DNA of 6,559 nucleotides from Chitinophagaceae bacterium. Its GTDB lineage: Bacteria > Bacteroidota > Bacteroidia > Chitinophagales > Chitinophagaceae. Position numbers and translations under genes: made by a program. The notes beneath the pieces are model-generated. The model saw only the letters and a list, made by a program, of their open reading frames with translations, made no database searches and was not told the origin of the DNA. Shown piece after piece: positions 1 through 6,237 of the stretch (the first letter of the stretch is position 1; every line of letters starts with the position of its first letter). The stretch is from contig DMRT01000246.1 in the NCBI GenBank assembly GCA_003455235.1, forward strand, positions 1 to 6,559, written 5' to 3'.

Positions 1-1947
1 ACCATCTACAATATTTACATCCACATGCAGGGGATGCACATCATACTCATTCTTCTTACCCGCAGAAACAAATTGATTGGTTCCCACAATCCTGTAGACA
101 AATCTTGAGCTTCCCTGTATCATCCCCTGGTTTACCAATCGCTTATATGGTTCCTCATAACCAATCATACCCAGGTCGTACATCACTTTCGTCCACATAC
201 GGCTGTACAGCAAATGCCCCACGGCATGTTCGGTACCGCCAATGTACAGGTCAACCTGGTTCCAGTAATCGCTGGCCTGGCGGCTGCAGAATGTTTCATT
301 ATTGTGCGGATCCATGTAGCGCAAAAAATACCAGCTGCTGCCGGCATATCCGGGCATGGTACTGGTTTCCCTTCTTCCTTCCGGCGTATTGATCCAGTCG
401 GTAAGGTTGGCCAGCGGGCCTTCGCCGCTGGGTCCGGGGCCGTATTTATCTACATGCGGCAGTTCCAGCGGCAGTAATGATTCATCAATCGGAATGGCCA
501 CCTCCTCTTTCCATATAACCGGGAAGGGTTCGCCCCAATAACGCTGGCGGCTGAAGCCGGCATCACGCATTTTATAATTCACCTTGCGTTTGCCGATGCC
601 CAGTTCTTCCACTTTGTTCACGGCAACACCGATGGCCTCTTTCATCAGCAGCCCGTTGAGGAAACCGGAGTTCTCGAGAATTGCCTCTTTTGTAGGATTT
701 GCTTCTTCGCCGTTATAATGGCTACCGATGATATTGGTGATGGGAATATTAAAATGTTTGGCAAAAGAAAAATCACGTTGGTCGCCGCAGGGCACAGCCA
801 TGATGGCACCGGTACCATAACCGGCCAGCACATATTCTGCCGTCCAGATAGGAATTTCCCGTCCATCAAATGGATTAATGGCATAGGCGCCGGTGAAACA
901 ACCGGTCACTGTTTTGGCTTCGGCCAGCCGCTCTCTTTCGCTTCGGCTCTTCACGTATTTCAGGTAATCGTCGATGGCAGTGCGTTGTTCGGTGCTGGTG
1001 ATTTTATCCACGAGTTCATGTTCAGGAGCAATCACCATAAAGTCCACACCAAAAATGGTATCGGGCCTGGTAGTGTATACACGCAGTTTTGCGTCGTTTG
1101 CTTTAATGGCAAAATCAATCTCCGCTCCTTCACTTTTGCCGATCCAGTTGCGCTGCATTTCTTTCATCGAATCGCTGAAGTCAACCGTTTCCAGTCCTTC
1201 CAGCAGGCGGTCGGCATAGGCCGTGATGCGGAGAAACCACTGGCGCATTTTCCTTTTTTCCACCGGGAATCCGCCGCGTTCGCTTACGCCGTTCACCACT
1301 TCATCATTGGCCAGTACGGTGCCCAGCGCCTCGCACCAGTTCACTTCGCCGTAGGCGCTGAAGGCCAGGCGGCGCTGCATCAGGATATCATCCTGTTCTT
1401 TTTTTGAAAAAGCATTCCACTGTTCGGCGGTAAAATGCTTCGATCCCTTTGTTTCGTATTTTTTTACCAGGTCGCTGATGGGCCTTGCTTTTTTTTGGGT
1501 ATTGCAGAAATAGCTGTTGAAGAGTTTCAGGAACAGCCACTGTGTCCATTTATAATAGTGCGGATCGCTGGTTTGCACTTCGCGGTCCCAGTCGTAGCAG
1601 AAACCGATCTTATCCAGCTGGCTTTTGAATGTGGCAATATTCCGGCGGGTGGTTTCGGCGGGATGCTGGCCGGTTTCCAGGGCATATTGTTCGGCGGGCA
1701 GGCCAAAGCTGTCGAAGCCCATCGGGTGAAGCACATTAAAACCCTTCAGTCTTTTGTAGCGGCTGAAGATATCGCTGGCAATATAACCCAGGGGATGGCC
1801 CACGTGCAGTCCGGCCCCGCTGGGATAGGGAAACATATCCAGCACATAGTATTTTGGTTTGGAGGAGTTGTTGGATACCTGGTATCTTTTATTCTCCTTC
1901 CAGTCTTTCTGCCATTTCTCTTCGATCTTTCTGAAATCGTATTCCAT
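1..1947 (-). CDS. leuS: Leucyl-tRNA synthetase, N-terminal 649 codons (3' end outside window)
   Basis: Cytoplasmic class I aminoacyl-tRNA synthetase that charges tRNA-Leu with leucine using ATP. The minus-strand frame is open from the ATG at 1947-1945 to the window edge. The class I signature [12 protein letters not shown] ends with HVGH at residues 48-51. The CP1 editing domain shows the threonine-rich TTRPDTIFG at 292-300 and [16 protein letters not shown] at 378-393, with the Asp (D392) that family knowledge links to binding the misacylated amino acid. The catalytic core resumes with [12 protein letters not shown] (536-547) and [14 protein letters not shown] (570-583). The KMSKS loop and anticodon-binding domain would lie beyond position 1. 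Compared with the E. coli enzyme as I remember it, about 45 lysine-rich residues are inserted at roughly 150-196, and the zinc knuckle after NWC (203-205) reads VSERGG instead of a cysteine pair. The gene is divergent from ftsX. The start has no clear Shine-Dalgarno sequence, but the conserved N-terminus fits this ATG. Confidence 0.98.
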   Translation of the reverse strand, partial: MEYDFRKIEEKWQKDWKENKRYQVSNNSSKPKYYVLDMFPYPSGAGLHVGHPLGYIASDIFSRYKRLKGFNVLHPMGFDSFGLPAEQYALETGQHPAETTRRNIATFKSQLDKIGFCYDWDREVQTSDPHYYKWTQWLFLKLFNSYFCNTQKKARPISDLVKKYETKGSKHFTAEQWNAFSKKEQDDILMQRRLAFSAYGEVNWCEALGTVLANDEVVNGVSERGGFPVEKRKMRQWFLRITAYADRLLEGLETVDFSDSMKEMQRNWIGKSEGAEIDFAIKANDAKLRVYTTRPDTIFGVDFMVIAPEHELVDKITSTEQRTAIDDYLKYVKSRSERERLAEAKTVTGCFTGAYAINPFDGREIPIWTAEYVLAGYGTGAIMAVPCGDQRDFSFAKHFNIPITNIIGSHYNGEEANPTKEAILENSGFLNGLLMKEAIGVAVNKVEELGIGKRKVNYKMRDAGFSRQRYWGEPFPVIWKEEVAIPIDESLLPLELPHVDKYGPGPSGEGPLANLTDWINTPEGRRETSTMPGYAGSSWYFLRYMDPHNNETFCSRQASDYWNQVDLYIGGTEHAVGHLLYSRMWTKVMYDLGMIGYEEPYKRLVNQGMIQGSSRFVYRIVGTNQFVSAGKKNEYDVHPLHVDVNIVDG

Positions 1948-2055
1948 TTATCTGTTTCTTTTTTGTGCCCGGCTTCTAAAACGCTGTTCAGCTTTATTGA
2001 CGTCGAACTCTTGTATTTTATCTCGTTATTGAACTTTTTTAAGCTCCTTCTCTAT

Positions 2056-2073
2056 TTTGGCCGCTAAGCCAAA
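2056..2073 (-). other. Small hairpin in the putative leuS leader
   Basis: TTTGGC at 2056-2061 and GCCAAA at 2068-2073 form a perfect 6-bp inverted repeat around a 6-base loop. No T-tract follows on the minus strand (it continues AATAGAGAAGG), so it is not a convincing terminator. It lies about 110 bases upstream of the leuS start. Its short length means chance is a real possibility. Confidence 0.25.
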
Positions 2074-2173
2074 TCCCATTTAAAAATGTGAATGAAAAGT
2101 TATTTATCCTTCCTCCGCACATTTCGCATTCGGTATAAAAAATAAACCAGGCAGGCAATCGTTTCGAAGTGAG

Positions 2174-2181
2174 CAAAAATA
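2174..2181 (-). promoter_or_regulatory. Candidate Bacteroidota -7 promoter box toward leuS
   Basis: On the minus strand this reads TATTTTTG, an exact match to the TAnnTTTG consensus of the -7 element in Bacteroidota. No good TTG-type -33 element is seen at the usual spacing of about 19-21 bases, so only half of the promoter is supported. It lies about 225 bases upstream of the leuS start. Confidence 0.35.
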
Positions 2182-2203
2182 CGGCAAAGCAGCTAAAAAC
2201 CTT

Positions 2204-2211
2204 TATTTTTG
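2204..2211 (+). promoter_or_regulatory. Candidate Bacteroidota -7 promoter box toward ftsX
   Basis: TATTTTTG matches TAnnTTTG exactly and ends 47 bases before the ftsX ATG, a plausible distance for a short leader starting near 2218. A clear -33 TTG is missing upstream. The box is a back-to-back copy of the minus-strand one 22 bases away, fitting a compact divergent promoter region; function is inferred from the match only. Confidence 0.4.
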
Positions 2212-2258
2212 CGACGCTGAAAAACCCCGTATCTACTAACCCCAAATGAATAAAGATT

Positions 2259-3137
2259 ATGGCCCAGTTCGGAAAAGCAAGCAGTAAAAGAGGCAAGCCC
2301 ACCTATGCCTATGCCATCATCGGTGTATCGCTGGTATTATTCCTGTTCGGTATTGTGGGATGGTTCTTCCTGAACCTGCGCAAAACCGGTGATTATGTAA
2401 AAGAAAACATCCAGGTGCATGCCTGGCTGAACCCGAATGCACCCAAGAAGAACATCGACAGCCTGAAGACCTATGTGGCTTCTCTTCCGTATGCAAAAAA
2501 CGTGGAGTATGTGACCAAGGAGATGGCCATTGCCAAATGGAATGCCGACAATGATACCACCTGGAAAAAATTCCTGGATGAGAACCCGCTGCCGGAGAGT
2601 GTTGACTTTTATGTAAAAGCCGATCACGTGCAGAAGGACAGCCTGGATGCCCTGTCGGCCGACCTGCTGAACCGCTATCCCGGGCTGGTGAAGGAATTCC
2701 AGTTTCCCACCGAAACCCTGTCGCAGGTGAGCAAGTTTGTAAAAACAGCCGCTTATATTTTCCTGATTGCCGCCATCATCCTTACCATCCTGGTTGTTTT
2801 TTCTATTGACAACACCATCCGCCTGGCCATGTACAGCAACCGGTTCCTGATAAAAACCATGCAGATGGTGGGCGCCACCCGTTGGTTTATTGCCCGGCCC
2901 CTGAACGTAAGGGCCATCATCAACGGGCTGATTGCCTCGGGCATTGCCATTGTGGCGGTATGGGCCACTATTACGCTGATTGAATCACTGGCGCCCGGGT
3001 TTAAAGTGCTGCACGACAATGCCAGCATGATGCTGCTGTTCCTGATCATTGTATTGCTGGGCATCTGTATCACCCTGTTCAGCACCCATCGCTCGGTGAT
3101 CAAGTACCTGCGCATGAAATTGGATGATTTATACTAA
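2259..3137 (+). CDS. ftsX: Cell division protein FtsX (FtsE-FtsX membrane subunit)
   Basis: Integral inner-membrane protein of the MacB/FtsX permease-like family. With the ATPase FtsE it transmits ATP hydrolysis across the membrane to control peptidoglycan hydrolysis at division. The 292 residues show the family layout: a basic cytoplasmic N-terminus (1-16), TM1 about 17-40, a periplasmic domain about 41-160, TM2 about 166-183, a cytoplasmic loop, TM3 about 219-241 and TM4 about 257-274. The loop after TM2 carries NTIRLAMYSNRF (185-196) and KTMQMVGATRWFI (199-211), the family's most conserved stretch, where FtsE is expected to bind. The basic C-terminal tail (RSVIKYLRMKL) fits a cytoplasmic end. 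No ftsE lies next to it: the upstream neighbour is divergent leuS. The DUF3098 gene starts 24 bases after the stop, probably in one transcript. The ATG at 2259 gives the expected N-terminus; no Shine-Dalgarno is evident. Confidence 0.95.
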   Translation: MAQFGKASSKRGKPTYAYAIIGVSLVLFLFGIVGWFFLNLRKTGDYVKENIQVHAWLNPNAPKKNIDSLKTYVASLPYAKNVEYVTKEMAIAKWNADNDTTWKKFLDENPLPESVDFYVKADHVQKDSLDALSADLLNRYPGLVKEFQFPTETLSQVSKFVKTAAYIFLIAAIILTILVVFSIDNTIRLAMYSNRFLIKTMQMVGATRWFIARPLNVRAIINGLIASGIAIVAVWATITLIESLAPGFKVLHDNASMMLLFLIIVLLGICITLFSTHRSVIKYLRMKLDDLY

Positions 3138-3161
3138 TTTGCATCCTTCAACCAACGACCA

Positions 3162-3425
3162 ATGAGTACAGAAAAAAAACAGGCACCGGCGGGAGGAAGT
3201 TCCAATCCCCTGTTTGGAAAAGAGAATTATATGTGGATGCTGATCGGGCTGGCCGTACTGGCCCTGGGCTTTTTTTTAATGGCGGGCGGCAAGAGCACCG
3301 ATACAAAGGTATTTAACGACAGCGAAGTGTACAGCACTACCCGGATCACCATCGCCCCCATCCTGATCATTGCCGGTTTTGTGATCGAGATCTTTGCGAT
3401 CATGAAGAAATCAAAAAGCAACTAA
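3162..3425 (+). CDS. DUF3098 family small membrane protein
   Basis: An 87-residue protein that I recognise as DUF3098, a family of unknown function in Bacteroidota. After a polar, probably cytoplasmic N-terminus with the conserved-looking LFGKENYMWM (17-26), it has two membrane segments, about 24-42 (ending FFLMAGG) and about 62-80 (RITIAPILIIAGFVIEIFAIM), joined by a short polar loop with VFNDSEVYS, and a lysine-rich tail (KKSKSN). Two helices with both ends cytoplasmic is the likely topology. It sits 24 bases after ftsX and ahead of uppP, so an envelope-related role or an accessory role to FtsX is a reasonable but untested inference. The gene contains an A8 run at codons 4-6 (3172-3179) and a T8 run at 3270-3277; the frame is intact through both. 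Confidence 0.9.
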   Translation: MSTEKKQAPAGGSSNPLFGKENYMWMLIGLAVLALGFFLMAGGKSTDTKVFNDSEVYSTTRITIAPILIIAGFVIEIFAIMKKSKSN

Positions 3426-3444
3426 CAAATACGACCGGAAGATT

Positions 3445-3493
3445 AACCGATTTGAAAATTTGAAGATGGTTTCAGGTTTTCAGATCGGTTTTT
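3445..3493 (+). terminator. Possible terminator or attenuator stem before uppP
   Basis: The 14-bp stem 3445-3458/3477-3490 (one G-U pair) has an 18-base loop that can fold further through TGAA (3461-3464) and TTCA (3471-3474). Five T residues (3489-3493), the first two within the stem, then continue to CATTTC. This resembles an intrinsic terminator, but the stem is AT-rich, with only five G-C pairs, so termination would be weak or partial. If active, it would reduce read-through from ftsX-DUF3098 into uppP. Confidence 0.35.
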
Positions 3494-3513
3494 CATTTCC
3501 AAATTTTCAAATC
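3445..3513 (+). repeat. Three-armed inverted repeat between DUF3098 and uppP
   Basis: GATTTGAAAATTTG at 3449-3462 is perfectly inverted at 3500-3513 (CAAATTTTCAAATC), a 14-bp stem with a 37-base spacer. The same left arm, taken as AACCGATTTGAAAA (3445-3458), can also pair with TTTTCAGATCGGTT (3477-3490) with a single G-U wobble. That second stem has an 18-base loop and runs into five T residues (3489-3493). The two stems share 3449-3458 and cannot form together on one RNA. The element ends 17 bases before the uppP ATG. It may be a leader switch for uppP or a copy of a dispersed palindromic repeat; similar TTTGAAAATTTGAA-type intergenic sequences occur in related genomes as far as I recall, unverified. 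Confidence 0.75.
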
Positions 3514-3530
3514 ATCAAAACACCAGATTG

Positions 3531-4325
3531 ATGGATACCATTCAAAGCATCATCATTGCCATTGTGGAGGGACTGACGGAATTTCTTCCCATTTCTTCCA
3601 CCGGCCACATGATCATTACCGAAAAACTGCTCAATCTTACCTCCACCGATTTCAGCAAAGTATTCACCGTTGCCATTCAATTGGGCGCCATCCTTGCCGT
3701 GGTGGTATTGTACTGGAAAAAATTTTTCGACTTTAAAAACTGGCAGTTCTATGTAAAGCTGGCCGCTGCGGTGGTGCCTGCCATCATCCTGGGGCTCCTG
3801 TTCTCAAAAAAAATAGATGCCCTGCTGGAGAGTTCACTCACGGTGGCCGTTACCATGCTGGCGGGCGGGCTCATCCTCCTGTTCATCGACAAGGTTTTTA
3901 AAGAACACAGCATTGACGACGAAAAAGACATTTCCTTCACCCGGGCCATTATCATCGGCGTGTGGCAATGCCTTGCCATGATCCCGGGCGTAAGCCGCAG
4001 TGCTGCTTCCATCATCGGCGGTATGCAGCAAAAGCTTACCCGTAATGCAGCGGCAGAATTTTCTTTTTTCCTGGCGGTGCCCACCATGCTGGCAGCAACG
4101 GGGTACAAGCTGTATAAATATTATAAAGACTTTGGTGGTTTTACCGCTGCCGAAATGAAGCAGCTGGCCATAGGCAATGTGGTGGCATTCATAGTAGCCA
4201 TGCTGGCCATTAAGTTCTTCATCGGCTTCCTGAAAAAATACGGTTTCCGTGTATGGGGCTTCTACCGCATCATTGTGGGCATTGTGCTGCTCATCCTGAT
4301 ATATACAGGATACATCAGCCGGTAA
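3531..4325 (+). CDS. uppP: Undecaprenyl-diphosphate phosphatase UppP (BacA)
   Basis: Inner-membrane phosphatase that removes one phosphate from undecaprenyl diphosphate, regenerating the lipid carrier for peptidoglycan and surface polysaccharide synthesis; extra copies are known to confer bacitracin resistance. The 264 residues match the family's usual length. The N-terminal signature EGLTEFLPISSTGH is at residues 13-26, with the two catalytic-motif glutamates (E13, E17) and H26. The second signature, PGVSRSAAS, begins at 152, with the essential arginine at R156. Several membrane segments are clear, for example about 44-61 and 104-120, and the last ends in LLILIYTGYI. The ATG at 3531 is chosen because it places these motifs at the usual distance from the N-terminus; an in-frame TTG directly before it (3528) would add one residue. 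No Shine-Dalgarno is seen. The 105-base upstream spacer contains an unusual inverted repeat that may affect expression. All key residues are present. Confidence 0.97.
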   Translation: MDTIQSIIIAIVEGLTEFLPISSTGHMIITEKLLNLTSTDFSKVFTVAIQLGAILAVVVLYWKKFFDFKNWQFYVKLAAAVVPAIILGLLFSKKIDALLESSLTVAVTMLAGGLILLFIDKVFKEHSIDDEKDISFTRAIIIGVWQCLAMIPGVSRSAASIIGGMQQKLTRNAAAEFSFFLAVPTMLAATGYKLYKYYKDFGGFTAAEMKQLAIGNVVAFIVAMLAIKFFIGFLKKYGFRVWGFYRIIVGIVLLILIYTGYISR

Positions 4326-4345
4326 AATACCCAGCGTTGGGTATT
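4326..4345 (+). terminator. Perfect 8-bp hairpin directly after the uppP stop
   Basis: AATACCCA (4326-4333) and TGGGTATT (4338-4345) form a perfect stem around the tetraloop GCGT, starting on the first base after the uppP TAA. No T-tract follows (GCTGTGGAGG), so it is a weak terminator candidate. It could instead be an mRNA-stabilising or processing hairpin between uppP and the lipoprotein gene. Confidence 0.35.
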
Positions 4346-4392
4346 GCTGTGGAGGCTGTTTGTAACTACCTATGTAATTCAAACGAACCATT

Positions 4393-4815
4393 ATGAGACA
4401 TTTCCGGATACTGCTGTTTGCTGCTGTACTCATCACCGCCGCAACAGGCTGCCAGCAGAACTACGGCAAGGAATACAAACTGGACAAAAAACACAACGTA
4501 TATTATAAAGGTGATGGCGTGGAGGAAGTGCTGGCTAAAAAACTGGCTGCGTACCTGAAAGAGCAGGAGTATTTCCAGGACAGCATCGAATCCACCGTGC
4601 AGCTGGTGAAGACAAAAGACACGTTTCACCTTAACTTTGTGGTGGACGCTACGAAGCTTACCGAAGGCTACGAGAATAAGTTTTTATTATTTGGCGGCTT
4701 TATTTCTGAAAAGGTGTTTGATAAAAAACCAGTGGTGATACAACTCACCAATAACAAGCTGGAGCCTTTTAAGAACCTGGGTTATGCCAAACCAATTTCT
4801 GATTTCGCACAATGA
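4393..4815 (+). CDS. Putative lipoprotein of unknown function
   Basis: I do not recognise a named family. The 140-residue protein begins with a basic MRHFR, a hydrophobic stretch (6-18) and a lipobox-like ATGC ending at C20, so it is probably a signal-peptidase II lipoprotein. The -3 residue is Ala rather than the favoured Leu, so this is likely but not certain. The mature part is short, charged and has no further membrane segment. It contains KLDKKHNVYYKGDGVEE (about 29-45), a helix-like KKLAAYLKEQEYFQDS, and a strand-rich half (STVQLVKTKDTFHLNFVVD, then FLLFGGFISEKVF and VVIQLTNNKL), suggesting one small alpha/beta domain. No catalytic motif is evident. It starts 67 bases after uppP on the same strand and is followed by a strong terminator, so it may be the last gene of the ftsX-uppP unit. 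ATG 4393 is the only start giving a full signal peptide. Confidence 0.75.
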   Translation: MRHFRILLFAAVLITAATGCQQNYGKEYKLDKKHNVYYKGDGVEEVLAKKLAAYLKEQEYFQDSIESTVQLVKTKDTFHLNFVVDATKLTEGYENKFLLFGGFISEKVFDKKPVVIQLTNNKLEPFKNLGYAKPISDFAQ

Positions 4816-4844
4816 GCCATTGCCAACTGCTTACGCATTGCTCA

Positions 4845-4873
4845 AACCCCCGCACAAGCGGGGGTTATTTTTT
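4845..4873 (+). terminator. Strong intrinsic terminator after the lipoprotein gene
   Basis: AACCCCCGC (4845-4853) and GCGGGGGTT (4858-4866) form a perfect 9-bp, GC-rich stem with an ACAA loop, followed by A and six T residues (4868-4873). It begins 30 bases after the stop at 4815. The opposite strand has only three T residues after the stem, so it acts mainly on plus-strand transcripts. It closes the ftsX-uppP-lipoprotein unit and separates it from the transporter gene. Confidence 0.9.
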
Positions 4874-4923
4874 GTATGAATACGGTGATATTTGTTATTT
4901 TCAGGGAACCTTAACAAGCAAAC

Positions 4924-6237
4924 ATGCAAACTGCCTCCAAAAAAGTAATCAATGGATGGGCCATGTTCGATTGGGCCAATTCGGTGTATAACCTCGTGAT
5001 AACATCCACCATCTTCCCGGCCTACTTCGAATCCATTGCGTCGGAACGTACGGAAAATGGCATCAGCTATGTCCGCTTCATGGGCAGGGAATTTGTGAAC
5101 ACTTCATTATATAATTATGCACTGGGTTTTGCCCTGTTGATTGTAGCCCTTATCCTGCCGCTTCTTACTTCCATTGCCGATTACAAGGGCAACAAAAAAG
5201 GCTTCATGGCTTTTTTCTTCACCACCGGCAGTATTGCCTGCAGTATGATGTTCTTTTTTAAAGACATCCATAGCCTGTGGGTGGGCATTGCCTGTATGAT
5301 CGTGGCCTGCATCTGCTTCTGGAGCAGTTATGTATTCAGCAATTCCTTTCTCCCGGAAATTGCATCGCCGGAAGACCGGGACCGGGTGAGTGCAAAAGGT
5401 TTTGCCTATGGGTATGTAGGAAGCGTATTGCTGCAGGTGATTTGCTTTGCGTTTGTAATGAAGGGCGATTGGTTTGGTATTGCCAATGAAGGGGAAGGCT
5501 CCCGGGTGTCGTTCCTGGCGGTAGGCATCTGGTGGCTCGGCTTTGGTTATTTTTCCCTGGCAAGATTACCTAAACCTGTTGCAGCCGGAAGCAGTTCAGC
5601 TCCCGGCAACATCATCACCAATGGGTACAAAGAATTAAGAAAAGTATGGAACCAGCTCAGGCACATGCCTGTTATCAAAAGGTACCTGGGTGCTTTCTTC
5701 TTTTATAATATGGGCGTGCAAACGGTAATGCTTGCTGCCACGCTGTATGGAAAAAAAGAACTGGAGATTCCTGTAACCAATCTCATCATCGCCATTTTAC
5801 TGATACAGCTGGTTGCCATACCGGGTGCTTACTTTATCAGCAAGCTGTCGGGCCGCATCGGCAATTTCAAAGCGCTGATGATGGTGGTGTTCTTCTGGGT
5901 ACTGATATGCATTGCCGCGTATTTCATCCCCAAAGGAGCCATTGTGCAGTTTTATATACTGGGCGCCTGTGTGGGTTTTGTAATGGGCGGCATCCAGTCG
6001 CTGAGCCGGAGTACCTACAGCAAGCTGATGCCGGAAACAAAGGATACCGCTTCTTTCTTCAGTTTTTACGACGTAACTGAAAAGATTGCCGTGGTGATCG
6101 GCATGTTCAGCTTCGGGTACATTACTGAACTCACGGGTTCACAACGGGGTTCGGTACTGGCATTGATGATCTTTTTCTTTATCGGCTTACTGATCTTATT
6201 TTCAGCACTGAAAAAACAACAGGCAGAACAATCATGA
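4924..6237 (+). CDS. UMF1-type major facilitator superfamily transporter (Atg22-like)
   Basis: Multi-pass inner-membrane transporter of the MFS branch related to yeast Atg22, the vacuolar amino-acid effluxer; the bacterial substrate is unknown. The 437 residues fit the family's length and about 12 helices. The N-terminal GWAMFDWANSVYN (11-23) is the family hallmark. The loop after the fourth helix or so has LPEIASPEDRDRVSAKG (143-159) followed by GYVGS (163-167), matching the family's PEIA...RVS pattern. The second half has GGIQSLSRSTYSKLMP (355-370), then SFFSFYDVTEKIAVVIG. The N- and C-terminal halves are joined by a charged loop around residues 215-250. The ATG at 4924 places the hallmark near the N-terminus; an upstream in-frame ATG (4876) is cut off by a TAA before 4924. 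The gene starts 50 bases after a strong terminator and so probably has its own promoter, though none is clear. Its stop overlaps the next start. Confidence 0.93.
   Translation: MQTASKKVINGWAMFDWANSVYNLVITSTIFPAYFESIASERTENGISYVRFMGREFVNTSLYNYALGFALLIVALILPLLTSIADYKGNKKGFMAFFFTTGSIACSMMFFFKDIHSLWVGIACMIVACICFWSSYVFSNSFLPEIASPEDRDRVSAKGFAYGYVGSVLLQVICFAFVMKGDWFGIANEGEGSRVSFLAVGIWWLGFGYFSLARLPKPVAAGSSSAPGNIITNGYKELRKVWNQLRHMPVIKRYLGAFFFYNMGVQTVMLAATLYGKKELEIPVTNLIIAILLIQLVAIPGAYFISKLSGRIGNFKALMMVVFFWVLICIAAYFIPKGAIVQFYILGACVGFVMGGIQSLSRSTYSKLMPETKDTASFFSFYDVTEKIAVVIGMFSFGYITELTGSQRGSVLALMIFFFIGLLILFSALKKQQAEQS

Larger units (their letters stand above)
1948..2258. other. Divergent intergenic region between leuS and ftsX
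   Basis: These 311 bases separate the head-to-head starts of leuS and ftsX and hold no gene I can support. The stretch is AT-rich. Its visible content is two oppositely oriented TATTTTTG boxes (2174-2181 and 2204-2211) and one small hairpin, TTTGGC/GCCAAA with a six-base loop, at 2056-2073. If the minus-strand box drives leuS, the leuS transcript would carry a leader of about 220 nt. That leader contains purine-rich Shine-Dalgarno-like stretches (on the minus strand GGAGGAAGG near 2107-2115 and AAGGAG near 2044-2049), but neither is followed at a suitable distance by a start codon of an open frame. I could not identify a T-box, riboswitch or leader peptide. Confidence 0.6.

Noticed and set aside
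718..2067. Long plus-strand open frames (718-1407 and 1435-2067) opposite leuS
   Set aside because: Their translations are low-complexity and resemble no family, while the minus strand encodes a clear LeuRS with all its motifs; they are antisense shadows.
1948..2173. T-box or leucine-responsive leader for leuS
   Set aside because: No T-box consensus, no leader peptide with leucine codon runs and no terminator with a T-tract was found in the leader; T-boxes are also not expected in this phylum.
2246..2287. A 13-codon plus-strand frame (ATG at 2246) overlapping the ftsX start, considered as a leader peptide
   Set aside because: It has no Shine-Dalgarno, no codon pattern suggesting attenuation and is short enough to be chance.
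2039..2302. Minus-strand 87-codon frame covering the divergent promoter region and the ftsX start
   Set aside because: It overlaps the ftsX start and the candidate promoters. Its hydrophobic N-terminus is the reverse complement of the ftsX N-terminal coding region and intergenic DNA.
3834..4436. A 200-codon minus-strand frame opposite uppP
   Set aside because: It is rich in His and Gln and has no domain pattern; the plus strand carries both UppP signature motifs in full.
4876..4914. Upstream in-frame ATG as an alternative start for the MFS gene
   Set aside because: The frame meets a TAA immediately before the 4924 ATG, so the two cannot be joined.
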